Shown here one piece after another: positions 43,111-53,928 of a stretch of DNA of 64,000 bases. This DNA is from Streptomyces sp. NRRL B-3428. GTDB taxonomy: Bacteria; Actinomycetota; Actinomycetes; Streptomycetales; Streptomycetaceae. The notes below the pieces were generated by a model. The model was not told the origin of the DNA and ran no database searches. It saw nothing but the letters and a program-made list of their open reading frames with translations. Numbering within the stretch: the stretch's first letter is position 1; every line of letters starts with the position of its first letter. Both the position numbers and the translations under genes were made by a program. The stretch is taken from contig JOGW01000013.1 in assembly GCA_000721375.1 (NCBI GenBank), positions 124,001 to 188,000 of the forward strand. The letters are read 5' to 3'.

Positions 43111-44397
43111 CTACTGCTCGAACGGCAGCTGCGGCACCTCGGAGCAGTTCTCGTCCATGTCGCCGCCTTCCGTCACCCAGCCCTTGCCGTCCTGCCAACG
43201 GGCCACCGACAGACAGGTCCTACGCGTCTTCGGCGGCTCGGGGCGCTGCTCGAAGACCACCGGGACGAGGAGTCCGCGCGCGTCGTAGGGCTCGCCGCGC
43301 CGCATGTACGCGTCCACGCACTGCCTGGTGACCGGTCCGGTGCAGGACTTGGCGGCGTCCGTGAACCACATCGCGGCGGCCCACCCTTCGAGCATCCACT
43401 GAGAGACCCGGTCGGCGTCCTTCGTCGCGTCCCTGAACTCCTTGACGGCTGCGTGGCCCTGCTCGTCGAAGTTGCGGCTTGCGCCCGTCACCCACAGGGC
43501 GTTGCGGCAGCGCGGGGCGTCCTTGTAGTCCTCGGGCACGGCGGAGTTCCAGTTCTGCGCGTTGGTGACCTTGGCGGTGACCCGCGCGCCGACCTGGTCC
43601 ATCGCTTTGCAGAGCTGCGCGTTGCCATGGGTGTCGAGCGCGTCGAAGACGAGGTCGGCGCCCTGCTCCTTCAGATCGGCCGCCACCGCACGGAAGTTGG
43701 GCAGCGCGAGATCCACCTGCTCGGTGACGACCTTGTAGCCCTCGGCCTTCAGACCGCGCGCGATCAGCTGGGCATAGCCCGCCGAGGCCGCCTGGTTGTA
43801 CGAGACGACGGCGGCGGTCCGTGCCCCGTGCTCGCGCTTGAAGTAGCGGTAGATCTCGGTCCCGCCGTACTGCTTGCCGTCCCACCCCGCCTTGCCGCCC
43901 GTGCGCGGGGCGAGCGAACCGTAGATCGAGTAGAGATGCGGATACGTCTCGTACGCGGGCCCGATCGGCTGTCCGCCGATGTCCGGGACACCCGCCTCGG
44001 ACACCCGGGGCGCGCCCTCGTAGTCGAGTGTGGTGGTGCCGACGAGCGCCACCACCTGTTTCTCGTCGACGAGTTCGTGCACGCACTCGTTGTTGCCCAC
44101 CCCGCTGCCGCCGTCGTCGCAGGTGTGCACCTCGACCTTGCGGCCGCCGATTCCACCCTCGGCGTTCAACCGGTCGAAGTAGGCCTTCGCCCCGTCGCGC
44201 GGCCCGGTGAACGTCTCACCGCCCACCGGGCTGGTCTCGCTCGCGATGATGCCCACGCGCAGGGGCGAGGTGTCCGCGGGCTGCTCGGGCCCCGTCGGCC
44301 GGCCGGTGAACTCACTCTCCGGCAGCCGGCTGCCGCACCCCGCGGCGAGCAGGGCGAGCAGCGCCGCGGACACACACCCGTACGCGCGCGGCCTCAT
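43111..44397 (-). CDS. branched-chain amino acid-type ABC substrate-binding lipoprotein
   Basis: This 428-residue receptor is of the Leu/Ile/Val (periplasmic-binding type I) fold. A lipoprotein signal ends at LLAAGCGS with Cys near residue 21. The fold begins LRVGIIASETSPVGGE, continues with DGAKAYFDRLNAEGGIGGRKVEV and VALVGTTTLDYEGAP, and ends with two C-terminal Cys-containing segments. It should capture an amino acid, amide or aromatic compound outside the membrane. It lies on the opposite strand from, but close to, the fused Liv permease-ATPase and LivF, its evident partners. A second lipoprotein gene precedes it by 4 nt. Confidence 0.9.
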   Translation of the reverse strand: MRPRAYGCVSAALLALLAAGCGSRLPESEFTGRPTGPEQPADTSPLRVGIIASETSPVGGETFTGPRDGAKAYFDRLNAEGGIGGRKVEVHTCDDGGSGVGNNECVHELVDEKQVVALVGTTTLDYEGAPRVSEAGVPDIGGQPIGPAYETYPHLYSIYGSLAPRTGGKAGWDGKQYGGTEIYRYFKREHGARTAAVVSYNQAASAGYAQLIARGLKAEGYKVVTEQVDLALPNFRAVAADLKEQGADLVFDALDTHGNAQLCKAMDQVGARVTAKVTNAQNWNSAVPEDYKDAPRCRNALWVTGASRNFDEQGHAAVKEFRDATKDADRVSQWMLEGWAAAMWFTDAAKSCTGPVTRQCVDAYMRRGEPYDARGLLVPVVFEQRPEPPKTRRTCLSVARWQDGKGWVTEGGDMDENCSEVPQLPFEQ

Positions 44398-44401
44398 CCG
44401 C

Positions 44402-44986
44402 TCAACAGCCGGGCAGCGGTGTGGTGTTGCCGCTCATCGCGAGCAGCCCGCAGAGCGTCTTGACCGAGACCTTCCATGTCCCGTCCTGTTCCACCACAGC
44501 GCCTGAAGCACCCGGGAGCGCCGTGACCCCGTTGAGCGCGAGGTCGTAGGTGACCTTGGCCTCCGTGGGCGAGGTGAACTCGACCTTGGTGACCTTGGCC
44601 GACACCTTGCCGCCGCGGTCGTCACCGCTGAAGGCCTTCAGAACCGGCCGCATCTCCTCGCCGTTCTCGAGCACCTTCTCCTTCTCGGCCATCGACACCT
44701 TGGGGTCGAAGAACTTCGCGAAGTTGGTCTTGATCTCCTTCTCGGCCGCCGCCGGGTCCTTCGGCTGCCCGGCGGTCTCGGGCGGTGCGCTGGTCGGAGT
44801 CGGGGTCGGGGTGCTCGTCTGCTCCTTGGACGGGACGGGCGGCGGGGACTCGCTGCCCCCTCCCCCGTCGTCACCACAGGCCGTCACGGCCGGGCCGATG
44901 ACCAGGACCGCTGCCGCCGCGAGAGCGGCTAGGCGCGTCCTGATATGTGCACGAGGGCTGCTCCCGAGGACCATCTGGTTCACCAC
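44402..44986 (-). CDS. lipoprotein, MTB12-like
   Basis: This 194-residue lipoprotein has a signal with lipobox VTAC near residue 37. A Pro/Thr/Ser-rich linker follows, then a folded domain of about 110 residues (AAEKEIKTNFAKFFDPKVSM, GKVSAKVTKVEFTSPTEAKV, LNGVTALPGASGAVVEQDGTW). This resembles the low-molecular-weight T-cell antigen MTB12 group of actinobacteria. It is probably co-transcribed with the binding protein 4 nt downstream. An in-frame ATG at 44974 is an alternative start that fits the signal peptide equally well. Function is unknown; it may assist substrate capture. Confidence 0.75.
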   Translation of the reverse strand: MVNQMVLGSSPRAHIRTRLAALAAAAVLVIGPAVTACGDDGGGGSESPPPVPSKEQTSTPTPTPTSAPPETAGQPKDPAAAEKEIKTNFAKFFDPKVSMAEKEKVLENGEEMRPVLKAFSGDDRGGKVSAKVTKVEFTSPTEAKVTYDLALNGVTALPGASGAVVEQDGTWKVSVKTLCGLLAMSGNTTPLPGC

Positions 44987-45110
44987 CGGGTGTCGGACCG
45001 GGCAGCGCCCGGTGCTTTCAGGGTCAGCTTCAAGAAGGCATAGTGCAAGCGATCGGCTGACAAGAACAGTGCGATCGATGACAAGAACGCGCGGATCCCG
45101 AGGGGGCCGG

Positions 45111-45590
45111 ATGCGGACTGCTCGACTGCGGACAGTGCACCCCTTCCTGTGGGCGGGCCTCGCCGCCGCGGCGCTGGGTGCGGTGCTCTGTGTGATCGGC
45201 TGGTACGGGGTGTCGGGCGAGCGGTTCGTCGAACGCCAGGTCCCCTACCTCGCCTCCTGCACCCTGCCGGGAGCCGCGCTCGTCGTCGCCGGCGCCGTGC
45301 TCATGGCCCATGCCGCGCGCATCGCGTCCGCGGCGCAGATGAACGAGCTGTACGCCCTGCTCGTACAGGAGGAAGAGCCGGCCGCCGACCTGCGCGGGCC
45401 GCACGCGACCAGCGGCGAACTGCTCCTGGTACCCGGCGGCACGCTCTACCACCGGGCCGACTGCCCGCTGGTCGCCGGCAAACCACAGGCCGTACCGGCC
45501 GACGCCCACGCGGTGGCCGACGAGGACCTCGACCCGTGCCCGATCTGTGAACCCGGCCCCGGTGTGACCGAGGCCGGTCCGGAGTCCTGA
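45111..45590 (+). CDS. membrane protein with C-terminal Cys-His motif
   Basis: This 159-residue protein has two helices (about 10-33 and 47-68). A soluble tail ends in a metal-binding pattern: LYHRADCPLVAG, then an A-x2-D helix and LDPCPICEP. The H-x3-C...C-x2-C arrangement is that of small zinc-binding knuckles of the Ada or nuclease-associated type. An AGGGGG ribosome site precedes the ATG. It ends 3 nt before the fused Liv transporter gene, so it is the first gene of that operon and divergent from the lipoprotein pair. Its role in transport is unknown. Confidence 0.7.
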   Translation: MRTARLRTVHPFLWAGLAAAALGAVLCVIGWYGVSGERFVERQVPYLASCTLPGAALVVAGAVLMAHAARIASAAQMNELYALLVQEEEPAADLRGPHATSGELLLVPGGTLYHRADCPLVAGKPQAVPADAHAVADEDLDPCPICEPGPGVTEAGPES

Positions 45591-45593
45591 GCG

Positions 45594-48308
45594 GTGAACT
45601 CGCTGACGTGGGACCTCACCCTGGCCGGTCTCGCCATCGGCAGCGCGGCCGCCCTGACCGGCATCGGCCTGATCGTCACGTACCGCGCGACCGGCGTGCT
45701 CAACCTCGCACACGGCGCGGTCGCGATGGTGTGCGCGTACCTCCTGCGCCAGTTCACCGTCGAGTGGGGCTGGCCGCTGTGGCTGGGCGCGACCGTCACG
45801 CTCTGCGTGATCGCACCGGGCATCGGACTGCTCCTGGAACGCGGGGTGTTCCGGCCGCTGGCGCTGCTCGGCAGCGATCCCGTGCAGACCCTGGTCGCGT
45901 CGATCGGGGTGTTCGTGCTGCTCGTCGGCGGTGCGGCACTCGTGTGGGGGCAGGGGGCACGCTCGGACGCCCCGCAGGTGCTCGGTGACGACCCGTGGTG
46001 GCAACTGGCCGTCGTCCTCGCACTCGCGGCGGGGGTGTGGGCGGTGACGCGCTGGACCCGGTTCGGCGGTGAACTGCGCGCCGTCGTCGACAACCGTCCC
46101 CTCGCGGTGCTCGGCGGGATCGACGCGGACCGGGTGGCCTCGGTGGGCTGGGCGTTCGGCTCGTTCACGGCGGGCCTGACCGGGGTGCTGCTCGCCGCGC
46201 AGGTACGCCTCGATCCGTACGGCCTGCCCCTCCTGGTCATGGAGGTGATCGCGGTCGCCGTGGGCGCGGGTATGCACAGCCTGCCCATCGCGGTGGTGGT
46301 CGCGCTCGGGATCGGCGTGGTGCAGGCGCAGTTGACCCGACTGCACCCGTCCGGCTGGGGCGAGCCGCTGCTCCAGGCCGTGGGCGCCAACCTGTTCGTC
46401 GTGGCGCTCCTGGTGTCCGCGCTGGTGCTGCCCGGAATCGGCGGCCGCGACGCACTGCCGCGTACCGCGACGGCCCGTATCCGTACGCCGGCCGGGGTGT
46501 GGGTGGTCGCGGGAGTGCTGTTCCTCCTGCCTCTCGGCTTCGCGGGCTCGGATCTGCATACGTCGATCCAGGTGCCGGCCCTGGCCGTCGTCCTGCTCTC
46601 GCTGGTGGTCGTCACGGGCCGCGGCGGGCAGATCTCGCTGGGGCAGGCGGCGTACGCGGGTCTGGGAGCGCTGTTCACAGCGCTGCTCGCGGCGGGCCGC
46701 TTCCCGGGGCTGCCCGAACTTCCCACGCTGGCCGCGCTCGCCGTGGCCGTCCTGCTCGTGGCGCCGCTCGGACTCCTCACCGGCTGGCCCGCGATCAGCC
46801 GCCACGGCCTGGCGCTCGCGCTCGCCACGCTGGCGGTGGGTGTGGGCGTGAGCCGCTTCGTCTTCGACCAGCCGTACGCCACGTCGGGCCTCGGTATCGG
46901 CCGCCCTCCGGGGTTCGGCACCGACCGCGCGTACTACGTGCTCGAACTCGTCCTCCTGGGGGGCGCGTTGCTCTGCGTCCTGGTGCTCCGCCGCGGCCGC
47001 ACCGGCCGCGCGCTCGCCGCGTTGCGCGACCACCAGGCGGGCGCCTCGGCATCGGGTGTGCCCGTGCCGCTCCTGAAGATCGGCGCGTTCGTGGCGGGCG
47101 CCGCGCTCGCCGCCCTGGGCGGCGGCATGCTCGGCATGGGCCTGCGCGCCTTCGACCCGGCGGCCTTCGACCCGGTGCGCGGCCTGCTGTGGTTCGCGGC
47201 GGTCGTGGTGCTCGGCGCGGACTCCCTGATCGGCGCGCTCGGCGCGGCGGCCCTGTTGGTGGGCCTGGACGCGGGCACGCGCGGCGGCGTGGCGGCGGCG
47301 CTGATCGGGGTGCTCGCGGTGCTCATCGGGCGCTTCCCCGGGGGGCCTTACGAGGCGGTACGCGCGGTCGCGGACGTCTTCCGCGGGAAGGGCCGGCAGG
47401 TGCGTCTCACTGCTCGGGGGGAGGCGGTGCGGGCACGGATCGCGGCTCAGAGGGGGCGGGGGCCGGCTTCGGCTTCGGCTTCGGCTTCGGGGATACGGGG
47501 AGTTGCCGCTGTTGCGTCAGGAGTGGGCGCGGTTGCGTTCGGAGCCGGCACCGATGTGCTGCGCCCCCCGGGCACTTCACACCCCAAGAGTTCAGCGCTC
47601 TCCCCCGCCGCTGCGAACCCCGGCCCTCTCACGGCCCACGGGCTCACCGTCACGTACGACGATTTCAGCGCCCTCGACGACGTGGACCTGGAGATTCCGG
47701 CAGGCCGTATCACCGCGGTGGTCGGACCCAACGGCGCCGGGAAGAGCACCCTCTTCCACTGCCTCGCGGGCACCGTGCGGCCCGACGTCGGAAGGGTCCG
47801 GTTCGGTGGACAGGACCTCACCCGGCGAGCCGCACACGCCCGCACCCGGCTCGGCATCGCCCGTACGTTCCAGCAGCTCGCCGTCTTCCCCTCGCTCACC
47901 GTCGAGGAGAACCTGCGCGTCGGCGCCGAACAGGGCCGCGTACGCGATCCGTCCGCGGTCGACCGCACCTTGCGTCTGCTCGGCCTCGACGGGGTGCGCG
48001 GGCACCCTGCCGCCGATCTGCCCACGGGCACCCTGCGCCGCGTGGAACTGGGCCGGGCGCTCGCCGGTTCACCGCATGTCCTGCTCCTCGACGAACCGGC
48101 CGCGGGCCTGGACACTGCCGAAGTCGATGTCCTGTCCCGCCTACTGCGCGCCCTGGCCGCCGGGGGAACGGCCGTGCTCATCGTCGAACACGATCTGGAC
48201 CTGGTGGCCCATCTCGCCGACACGGTCCATGTGCTGAGCGCGGGGCGCGTCGTCGCGTCGGGGCCGCCAGGCCAGGTGCTCGACCGATCCAGCCCCGCCG
48301 ACGCTTGA
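45594..48308 (+). CDS. fused branched-chain amino acid ABC transporter LivH-LivM-LivG
   Basis: This 904-residue chain joins three normally separate subunits. Residues 1-300 are a LivH-type permease (YRATGVLNLAHGAVAMV). About 300-595 are a LivM-type permease (GRGGQISLGQAAYAGLGALF). After a linker with an ASASASAS stretch, about 680-900 are a LivG-type ATPase. The ATPase has Walker A GPNGAGKST near 711, Walker B VLLLDEP near 829 and the H-loop VEHDLDL, but the signature is DLPTGTLRRVEL instead of LSGGQ. The GTG start follows the preceding gene by 3 nt. It works with LivF downstream and the binding protein on the other strand to import an amino acid-like solute. Confidence 0.92.
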   Translation: MNSLTWDLTLAGLAIGSAAALTGIGLIVTYRATGVLNLAHGAVAMVCAYLLRQFTVEWGWPLWLGATVTLCVIAPGIGLLLERGVFRPLALLGSDPVQTLVASIGVFVLLVGGAALVWGQGARSDAPQVLGDDPWWQLAVVLALAAGVWAVTRWTRFGGELRAVVDNRPLAVLGGIDADRVASVGWAFGSFTAGLTGVLLAAQVRLDPYGLPLLVMEVIAVAVGAGMHSLPIAVVVALGIGVVQAQLTRLHPSGWGEPLLQAVGANLFVVALLVSALVLPGIGGRDALPRTATARIRTPAGVWVVAGVLFLLPLGFAGSDLHTSIQVPALAVVLLSLVVVTGRGGQISLGQAAYAGLGALFTALLAAGRFPGLPELPTLAALAVAVLLVAPLGLLTGWPAISRHGLALALATLAVGVGVSRFVFDQPYATSGLGIGRPPGFGTDRAYYVLELVLLGGALLCVLVLRRGRTGRALAALRDHQAGASASGVPVPLLKIGAFVAGAALAALGGGMLGMGLRAFDPAAFDPVRGLLWFAAVVVLGADSLIGALGAAALLVGLDAGTRGGVAAALIGVLAVLIGRFPGGPYEAVRAVADVFRGKGRQVRLTARGEAVRARIAAQRGRGPASASASASGIRGVAAVASGVGAVAFGAGTDVLRPPGTSHPKSSALSPAAANPGPLTAHGLTVTYDDFSALDDVDLEIPAGRITAVVGPNGAGKSTLFHCLAGTVRPDVGRVRFGGQDLTRRAAHARTRLGIARTFQQLAVFPSLTVEENLRVGAEQGRVRDPSAVDRTLRLLGLDGVRGHPAADLPTGTLRRVELGRALAGSPHVLLLDEPAAGLDTAEVDVLSRLLRALAAGGTAVLIVEHDLDLVAHLADTVHVLSAGRVVASGPPGQVLDRSSPADA
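47465..47488 (+). repeat. four-copy GGCTTC hexamer repeat in the Liv linker
   Basis: Four perfect GGCTTC units lie inside the permease-ATPase linker of the fused transporter gene and encode alternating Ser and Ala. A gain or loss of units would change only linker length because each unit is 6 bp. Confidence 0.75.
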
Positions 48309-48358
48309 GCCCGACTCAGTCCGACTGAGCCCGCACCAACCGCCCCCCAGGAGCCCCC

Positions 48359-49021
48359 ATGACCGCCGAGCTAGAACTCCGCGAGGTCCGGGTCCGCTAC
48401 GGCCCCCTGGAAGCCCTGCACGGCGTCAGCCTCACGACCGCCCACCCGGGCGTGACCGTGCTCCTCGGCCGCAACGGCTCGGGCCGCACCACGGCGCTGC
48501 GCACCCTGGCCGGCACGCTGCGCCCCGCCGAGGGACGCGTGCTGTGGCGGGGGCGGGACATCACCCGCACCCCCGCCCACGAACGCGCCGCGCAAGGTCT
48601 CCGCTTCGTACCCGACCGCCAGGCGGTCTTCGGTTCACTGACCCTCGGGCAGAACCTGGAACTGGCCGCTCCCGAAGGCGATTTCAGCTCCGCCTTCGCC
48701 ACGTACCCCGAACTGGAGCCCCTGCTCCGGCGCCGCGCCGCCACCCTCTCGGGCGGCGAGCAGCGCATGCTGGCGGTCGCCGGAGCACTGCTCGCCCGCC
48801 CGCGTGTCCTGCTCCTGGACGAACCGACCCAGGGGATGTCCCCCGCCGTGACGGCCCGTACCTACGAACGTCTCGCCGGCCTCGACGTCTGCGTCGTCAC
48901 CGCGGAACAACGACTGCCTCCGGCGCTGCGCACCGCGACCCGCACGCTCCTCGTGCACGAACTGCGCCGCGGCGCCGTGGTGTTCAGCGGCGAGGCGGCC
49001 GAGCTGCCGGCCGCACACTGA
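48359..49021 (+). CDS. branched-chain amino acid ABC ATPase LivF, Arg in Walker A
   Basis: This 220-residue LivF-type ATPase has a signature that is canonical (LSGGEQRM, 130-137), as is Walker B (RVLLLDEPTQGMSP, 149-162). Its Walker A reads GRNGSGRTT (37-45), with Arg43 replacing the invariant phosphate-binding Lys. It ends TAEQRLPPALR where LivF proteins carry a Q in place of the switch His. It forms a heterodimer with the LivG domain of the fused upstream protein. The ATG is preceded by an AGGAG site and lies 50 nt after the fused gene, so it belongs to the same operon. Confidence 0.9.
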   Translation: MTAELELREVRVRYGPLEALHGVSLTTAHPGVTVLLGRNGSGRTTALRTLAGTLRPAEGRVLWRGRDITRTPAHERAAQGLRFVPDRQAVFGSLTLGQNLELAAPEGDFSSAFATYPELEPLLRRRAATLSGGEQRMLAVAGALLARPRVLLLDEPTQGMSPAVTARTYERLAGLDVCVVTAEQRLPPALRTATRTLLVHELRRGAVVFSGEAAELPAAH

Positions 49022-49062
49022 CAGCGGCACGGCGACACGGCGACACGGCGACAGCCCCAGAC

Positions 49063-49671
<609 letters not shown>

Positions 49672-49727
49672 TCACGCTAAACAGCGCCACGGCGGGGACA
49701 GCGGATGCCGCGCCCCGGTGCGGGGCA

Positions 49728-49757
49728 GCCCCACCCGGTCGGAGGACCAGGTGGGGC
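49728..49757. terminator. terminator of the second rpf-like gene
   Basis: A 13-bp stem (GCCCCACCCGGTC / GACCAGGTGGGGC, one C-A mismatch) with a GGAG loop lies 36 bp after the stop of the Rpf gene read on the minus strand. Confidence 0.75.
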
Positions 49758-49793
49758 GCACCGCGCCGCTGATCGGCGGATCGGTCTCTGCGC

Positions 49794-51035
<1,242 letters not shown>

Positions 51036-51806
51036 GTGCAGCGCATGCTCGACGTCAGCGACGACGTACGCGCCGAGATCGGCGACGAGGAGGCCGACCG
51101 CCTGCTCACCGGCGACAACTCCCCGGGCAGCTATGACTGCACGTCCTGCCGTACCCCGGGCGACAGCCAGCAGGAGCGGACCAGCACCGTGCTGTTCGTC
51201 GGCGACGAGACCGCCGTGCTCGCCTTCGCCCACGCCGGCTGTCTGCCCTCGCAGGTCGTCCAGGTGCCCGAGGAGCAGCTGCAAGGCGCCGTCCAGTCCA
51301 TCACCGGCGGCGAGGCGGCCGAGCAGGACGAGCCCGAGCAGGCCGTGCTCGGTGTGACCAGCGGCCTCGTCCTCCTGGAGGGCGAGCTGCACCCGGCGCT
51401 CGTCGTCGAGCCCACCGGACCGATCGCCCGGCCCGGCTCGATCGGCGGCGGCGACGACTTCCTGCCGCTCCTGATCGAGCAGGGCTTCATGCCGGTCAGC
51501 CAGGTCAGGGACGTGCCGTCCACGCTGAGCGGCTGGTCCGTGCTGCTCGCGATGGGCCAGCTGCACGCCGTGCTCCAGCCCGGCGAGACCGGCGGCCAGG
51601 TGGCCTGGTGGCAGGCGCATCAGCCGCTCCATGTCACCGAGGGCTGGCGGGCCGCGGCCAACAAGACCAACACGGTCCTGGTGTTCGCCGCCCCCGTCGG
51701 CTCCATCGGCCGCCAGCCCCGCGAGGATCTGCTGCGCGACGCCCTGGACAAGGCCGCGGCCAACGGTCAGCTCGTCACCGCGTCCATGCCGCTGGCCGGG
51801 ACGTGA
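51036..51806 (+). CDS. conserved hypothetical protein (256 aa)
   Basis: This soluble acidic 256-residue protein has no signal peptide and no membrane segment. Early on it has a C-x2-C pair in YDCTSCRTPGD, then FVGDETAVLAFAHAGCLPSQ, and later GSIGGGDDFLPLLIEQGFMP. The third cysteine with the CxxC pair may bind a metal. I do not recognise the family. The GTG start follows GAGGAG by 5 nt. Its stop overlaps the next gene's start in GTGA, so the two proteins are made together. It sits beside the rpf genes and upstream of the der-cmk-tyrA block. Confidence 0.7.
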   Translation: MQRMLDVSDDVRAEIGDEEADRLLTGDNSPGSYDCTSCRTPGDSQQERTSTVLFVGDETAVLAFAHAGCLPSQVVQVPEEQLQGAVQSITGGEAAEQDEPEQAVLGVTSGLVLLEGELHPALVVEPTGPIARPGSIGGGDDFLPLLIEQGFMPVSQVRDVPSTLSGWSVLLAMGQLHAVLQPGETGGQVAWWQAHQPLHVTEGWRAAANKTNTVLVFAAPVGSIGRQPREDLLRDALDKAAANGQLVTASMPLAGT

Positions 51807-52252
51807 CGGCGGCTGACCCCAGCGCGAGCCGGGAAGTGATCACGGCCGGTACCGGTACGGCCCGTGAGGCGAGGTCCGTGCTGCGGACCGTGAGGTCGAT
51901 GCGGCCTGTCCCGCATCCCAACAGGCGTGGGGTCGTTGGCACCTACGTGCAGCCTTACGACCCCTCCCGCCACCCCATCCCCGGTATGCGGCCCTCCGGG
52001 GAAACTCCCCCGAGCGCCTCCGCCACCCCGATCTACGACGAGCTCTACGCGGAGTGGCGCCGGTCGTTCAAGGCACTGCCTGGGGACCGGTCAGGCGAGG
52101 ATGACCTGGGCTTCACGGCCTTCGGCAACATGTCACACGGCCCGTCGCGCCATGCGCACCACGAACCACCACCGCCTACGTGGCAGCACCTGTCGCACCG
52201 TCCGAGCGGCTTCCCGGCAGCGCTGCCGCCGGGTCCTCGGCGAGAGCGGTAA
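51803..52252 (+). CDS. conserved hypothetical protein (149 aa)
   Basis: This soluble 149-residue protein starts at a GTG inside the stop codon of the previous gene. It is rich in Pro, Arg and His and looks partly disordered. The central IYDELYAEWRRSFKALPGDR and LGFTAFGNM form the only convincing helical segment. The C-terminal 40 residues are Pro/His-rich. I recognise no domain. Its function is presumably tied to the 256-residue partner. It ends in front of a strong terminator. Confidence 0.65.
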   Translation: MTAADPSASREVITAGTGTAREARSVLRTVRSMRPVPHPNRRGVVGTYVQPYDPSRHPIPGMRPSGETPPSASATPIYDELYAEWRRSFKALPGDRSGEDDLGFTAFGNMSHGPSRHAHHEPPPPTWQHLSHRPSGFPAALPPGPRRER

Positions 52253-52280
52253 GCCCTCCCGTACGACATCTCGTGCGACA

Positions 52281-52320
52281 TACGAAAGCCCACCGGGCAG
52301 ACGCCTGGTGGGCTTTCGTA
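52281..52320. terminator. bidirectional terminator hairpin
   Basis: A 14-bp perfect stem (TACGAAAGCCCACC and complement) extends to 18 pairs with one mismatch (a possible wobble) around a 4-nt loop. It lies between the convergent 149-residue protein gene and der. Confidence 0.88.
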
Positions 52321-52338
52321 CGTTCAAGTACCGGTTGC

Positions 52339-53820
52339 CTACTTCTTCTTGCTGCGCTTCTCGCGTACGCGCACCGAGATGTGGATCGGCGTGCCCTCGA
52401 AGCCGAACTCCTCACGCAGACGGCGCTCGATGAAGCGCCGGTAGCCCGCCTCGATGAACCCGGAGGCGAAGAGCACGAAGCGCGGGGGCTTCGTGCCGGC
52501 CTGCGTACCGAAGAGGATGCGCGGCTGCTTGCCACCGCGCACCGGGTGCGGGTGGGCGGCGACAAGCTCACCGAGGAAGGAGTTCAGACGGCCGGTCGGC
52601 ACGCGCGTCTCCCAGCCCTGGATGGCCGTCTCGATCGCCGGGACCAGCTTCTCCATGTGGCGGCCGGTGCGGGCGGACACGTTCACGCGCGGCGCCCAGG
52701 CGACCTGGCCGAGCTCGGTCTCGATCTCGCGCTCGAGGTAGTAGCGGCGCTCCTCGTCGAGGGTGTCCCACTTGTTGTACGCCATGACGATCGCGCGTCC
52801 GGCCTCGACGGCCATGGTGACGATGCGCTGGTCCTGGACGCTGATCGAGTCCGCGCCGTCGATCAGGATGACCGCGACCTCGGCCTTCTCGACCGCGGCG
52901 GCCGTACGCAGCGAGGCGTAGTAGTCGGCACCGGACTGCAGGTGAACCTTCTTGCGGATACCGGCCGTGTCGATGAACTTCCAGGTGACACCGCCGAGCT
53001 CGATCAGCTCGTCGACCGGGTCGCGGGTGGTGCCGGCCATCTCGTTGACGACGACGCGGTCCTCCTTCGCGACCTTGTTCAGGAGCGAGGACTTGCCCAC
53101 GTTCGGGCGGCCGATCAGGGCGATACGGCGCGGGCCGCCGACCCCGGGACCGCCGTAGAACTCCTGGGGCGCGTCGGGCAGCGCGGCGATGACGGCGTCG
53201 AGCATGTCGCCCGTGCCGCGGCCGTGCAGCGAGGAGACGGGGTGCGGCTCGCCGATGCCCAGGGACCACAGGGCGTACGCGTCGGCCTCGCCGCTCGGGC
53301 CGTCGACCTTGTTGGCGCAGAGCACGACGGGCTTCTTCGCCTTGCGGAGCAGCTTGACGACGGCCTCGTCGGTGTCGGTGACGCCGACGGTCGCGTCCAC
53401 CACGAAGATCACGGCGTCGGCGGCCTCGATGGCGTACTCGGCCTGGGCGGCGACGGAGGCGTCGATACCGAGGACGTCCTGCTCCCAGCCGCCCGTGTCG
53501 ACGGCCTTGAAACGGCGGCCCGCCCACTCGGCCTCATAGGTGACGCGGTCGCGCGTGACACCCGGCTTGTCCTCGACGACGGCCTCGCGGCGGCCGATGA
53601 TGCGGTTCACCAGGGTCGACTTGCCGACATTGGGGCGGCCGACGATGGCGACCACGGGGAGCGGACCGTGTCCGGCCTCCTCGATGGCACCCTCGACCTC
53701 GTCGATGTCGAAGCCCTCTTCGGCGGCGAGCTCCATGAACTCCGCGTACTCCGCGTCGCCGAGCGCGCCATGGTCGTGCTCGTGCTCGCCTGCGCCCTCG
53801 GCGGGGATCTGGTCGTTCAT
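52339..53820 (-). CDS. der: ribosome biogenesis GTPase Der (EngA)
   Basis: This 493-residue double GTPase is needed for 50S ribosome assembly. It has an acidic N-terminal extension of about 50 residues (rich in Glu, His and Ala) seen in actinobacterial Der. G-domain 1 has GRPNVGKS at 61-68, DTGGWE and NKVD. G-domain 2 has GRPNVGKS at 237-244, DTAGIRKK and NKWD. The C-terminal KH-like domain ends in KRSKKK. The ATG at 53820 has GAGGT about 9 nt upstream; an ATG 27 nt earlier lacks a ribosome site. It is the last gene of the cmk-plsC-der unit. Confidence 0.96.
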   Translation of the reverse strand: MNDQIPAEGAGEHEHDHGALGDAEYAEFMELAAEEGFDIDEVEGAIEEAGHGPLPVVAIVGRPNVGKSTLVNRIIGRREAVVEDKPGVTRDRVTYEAEWAGRRFKAVDTGGWEQDVLGIDASVAAQAEYAIEAADAVIFVVDATVGVTDTDEAVVKLLRKAKKPVVLCANKVDGPSGEADAYALWSLGIGEPHPVSSLHGRGTGDMLDAVIAALPDAPQEFYGGPGVGGPRRIALIGRPNVGKSSLLNKVAKEDRVVVNEMAGTTRDPVDELIELGGVTWKFIDTAGIRKKVHLQSGADYYASLRTAAAVEKAEVAVILIDGADSISVQDQRIVTMAVEAGRAIVMAYNKWDTLDEERRYYLEREIETELGQVAWAPRVNVSARTGRHMEKLVPAIETAIQGWETRVPTGRLNSFLGELVAAHPHPVRGGKQPRILFGTQAGTKPPRFVLFASGFIEAGYRRFIERRLREEFGFEGTPIHISVRVREKRSKKK

Positions 53821-53928
53821 GAAGTCCGTACCTCTGTCATCAGTCATCGATGGACCGCACAGGTGCGCGGGCCACTACTCATCGCGATCCCACCCATTGC
53901 GGGGCGAACGCGATGCTTCAAGTCTTAC

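Noticed and set aside
49022..49060. Three CACGGCGA repeats after livF as a functional element
   Set aside because: Too short and too close to local composition to claim more than a chance repeat.
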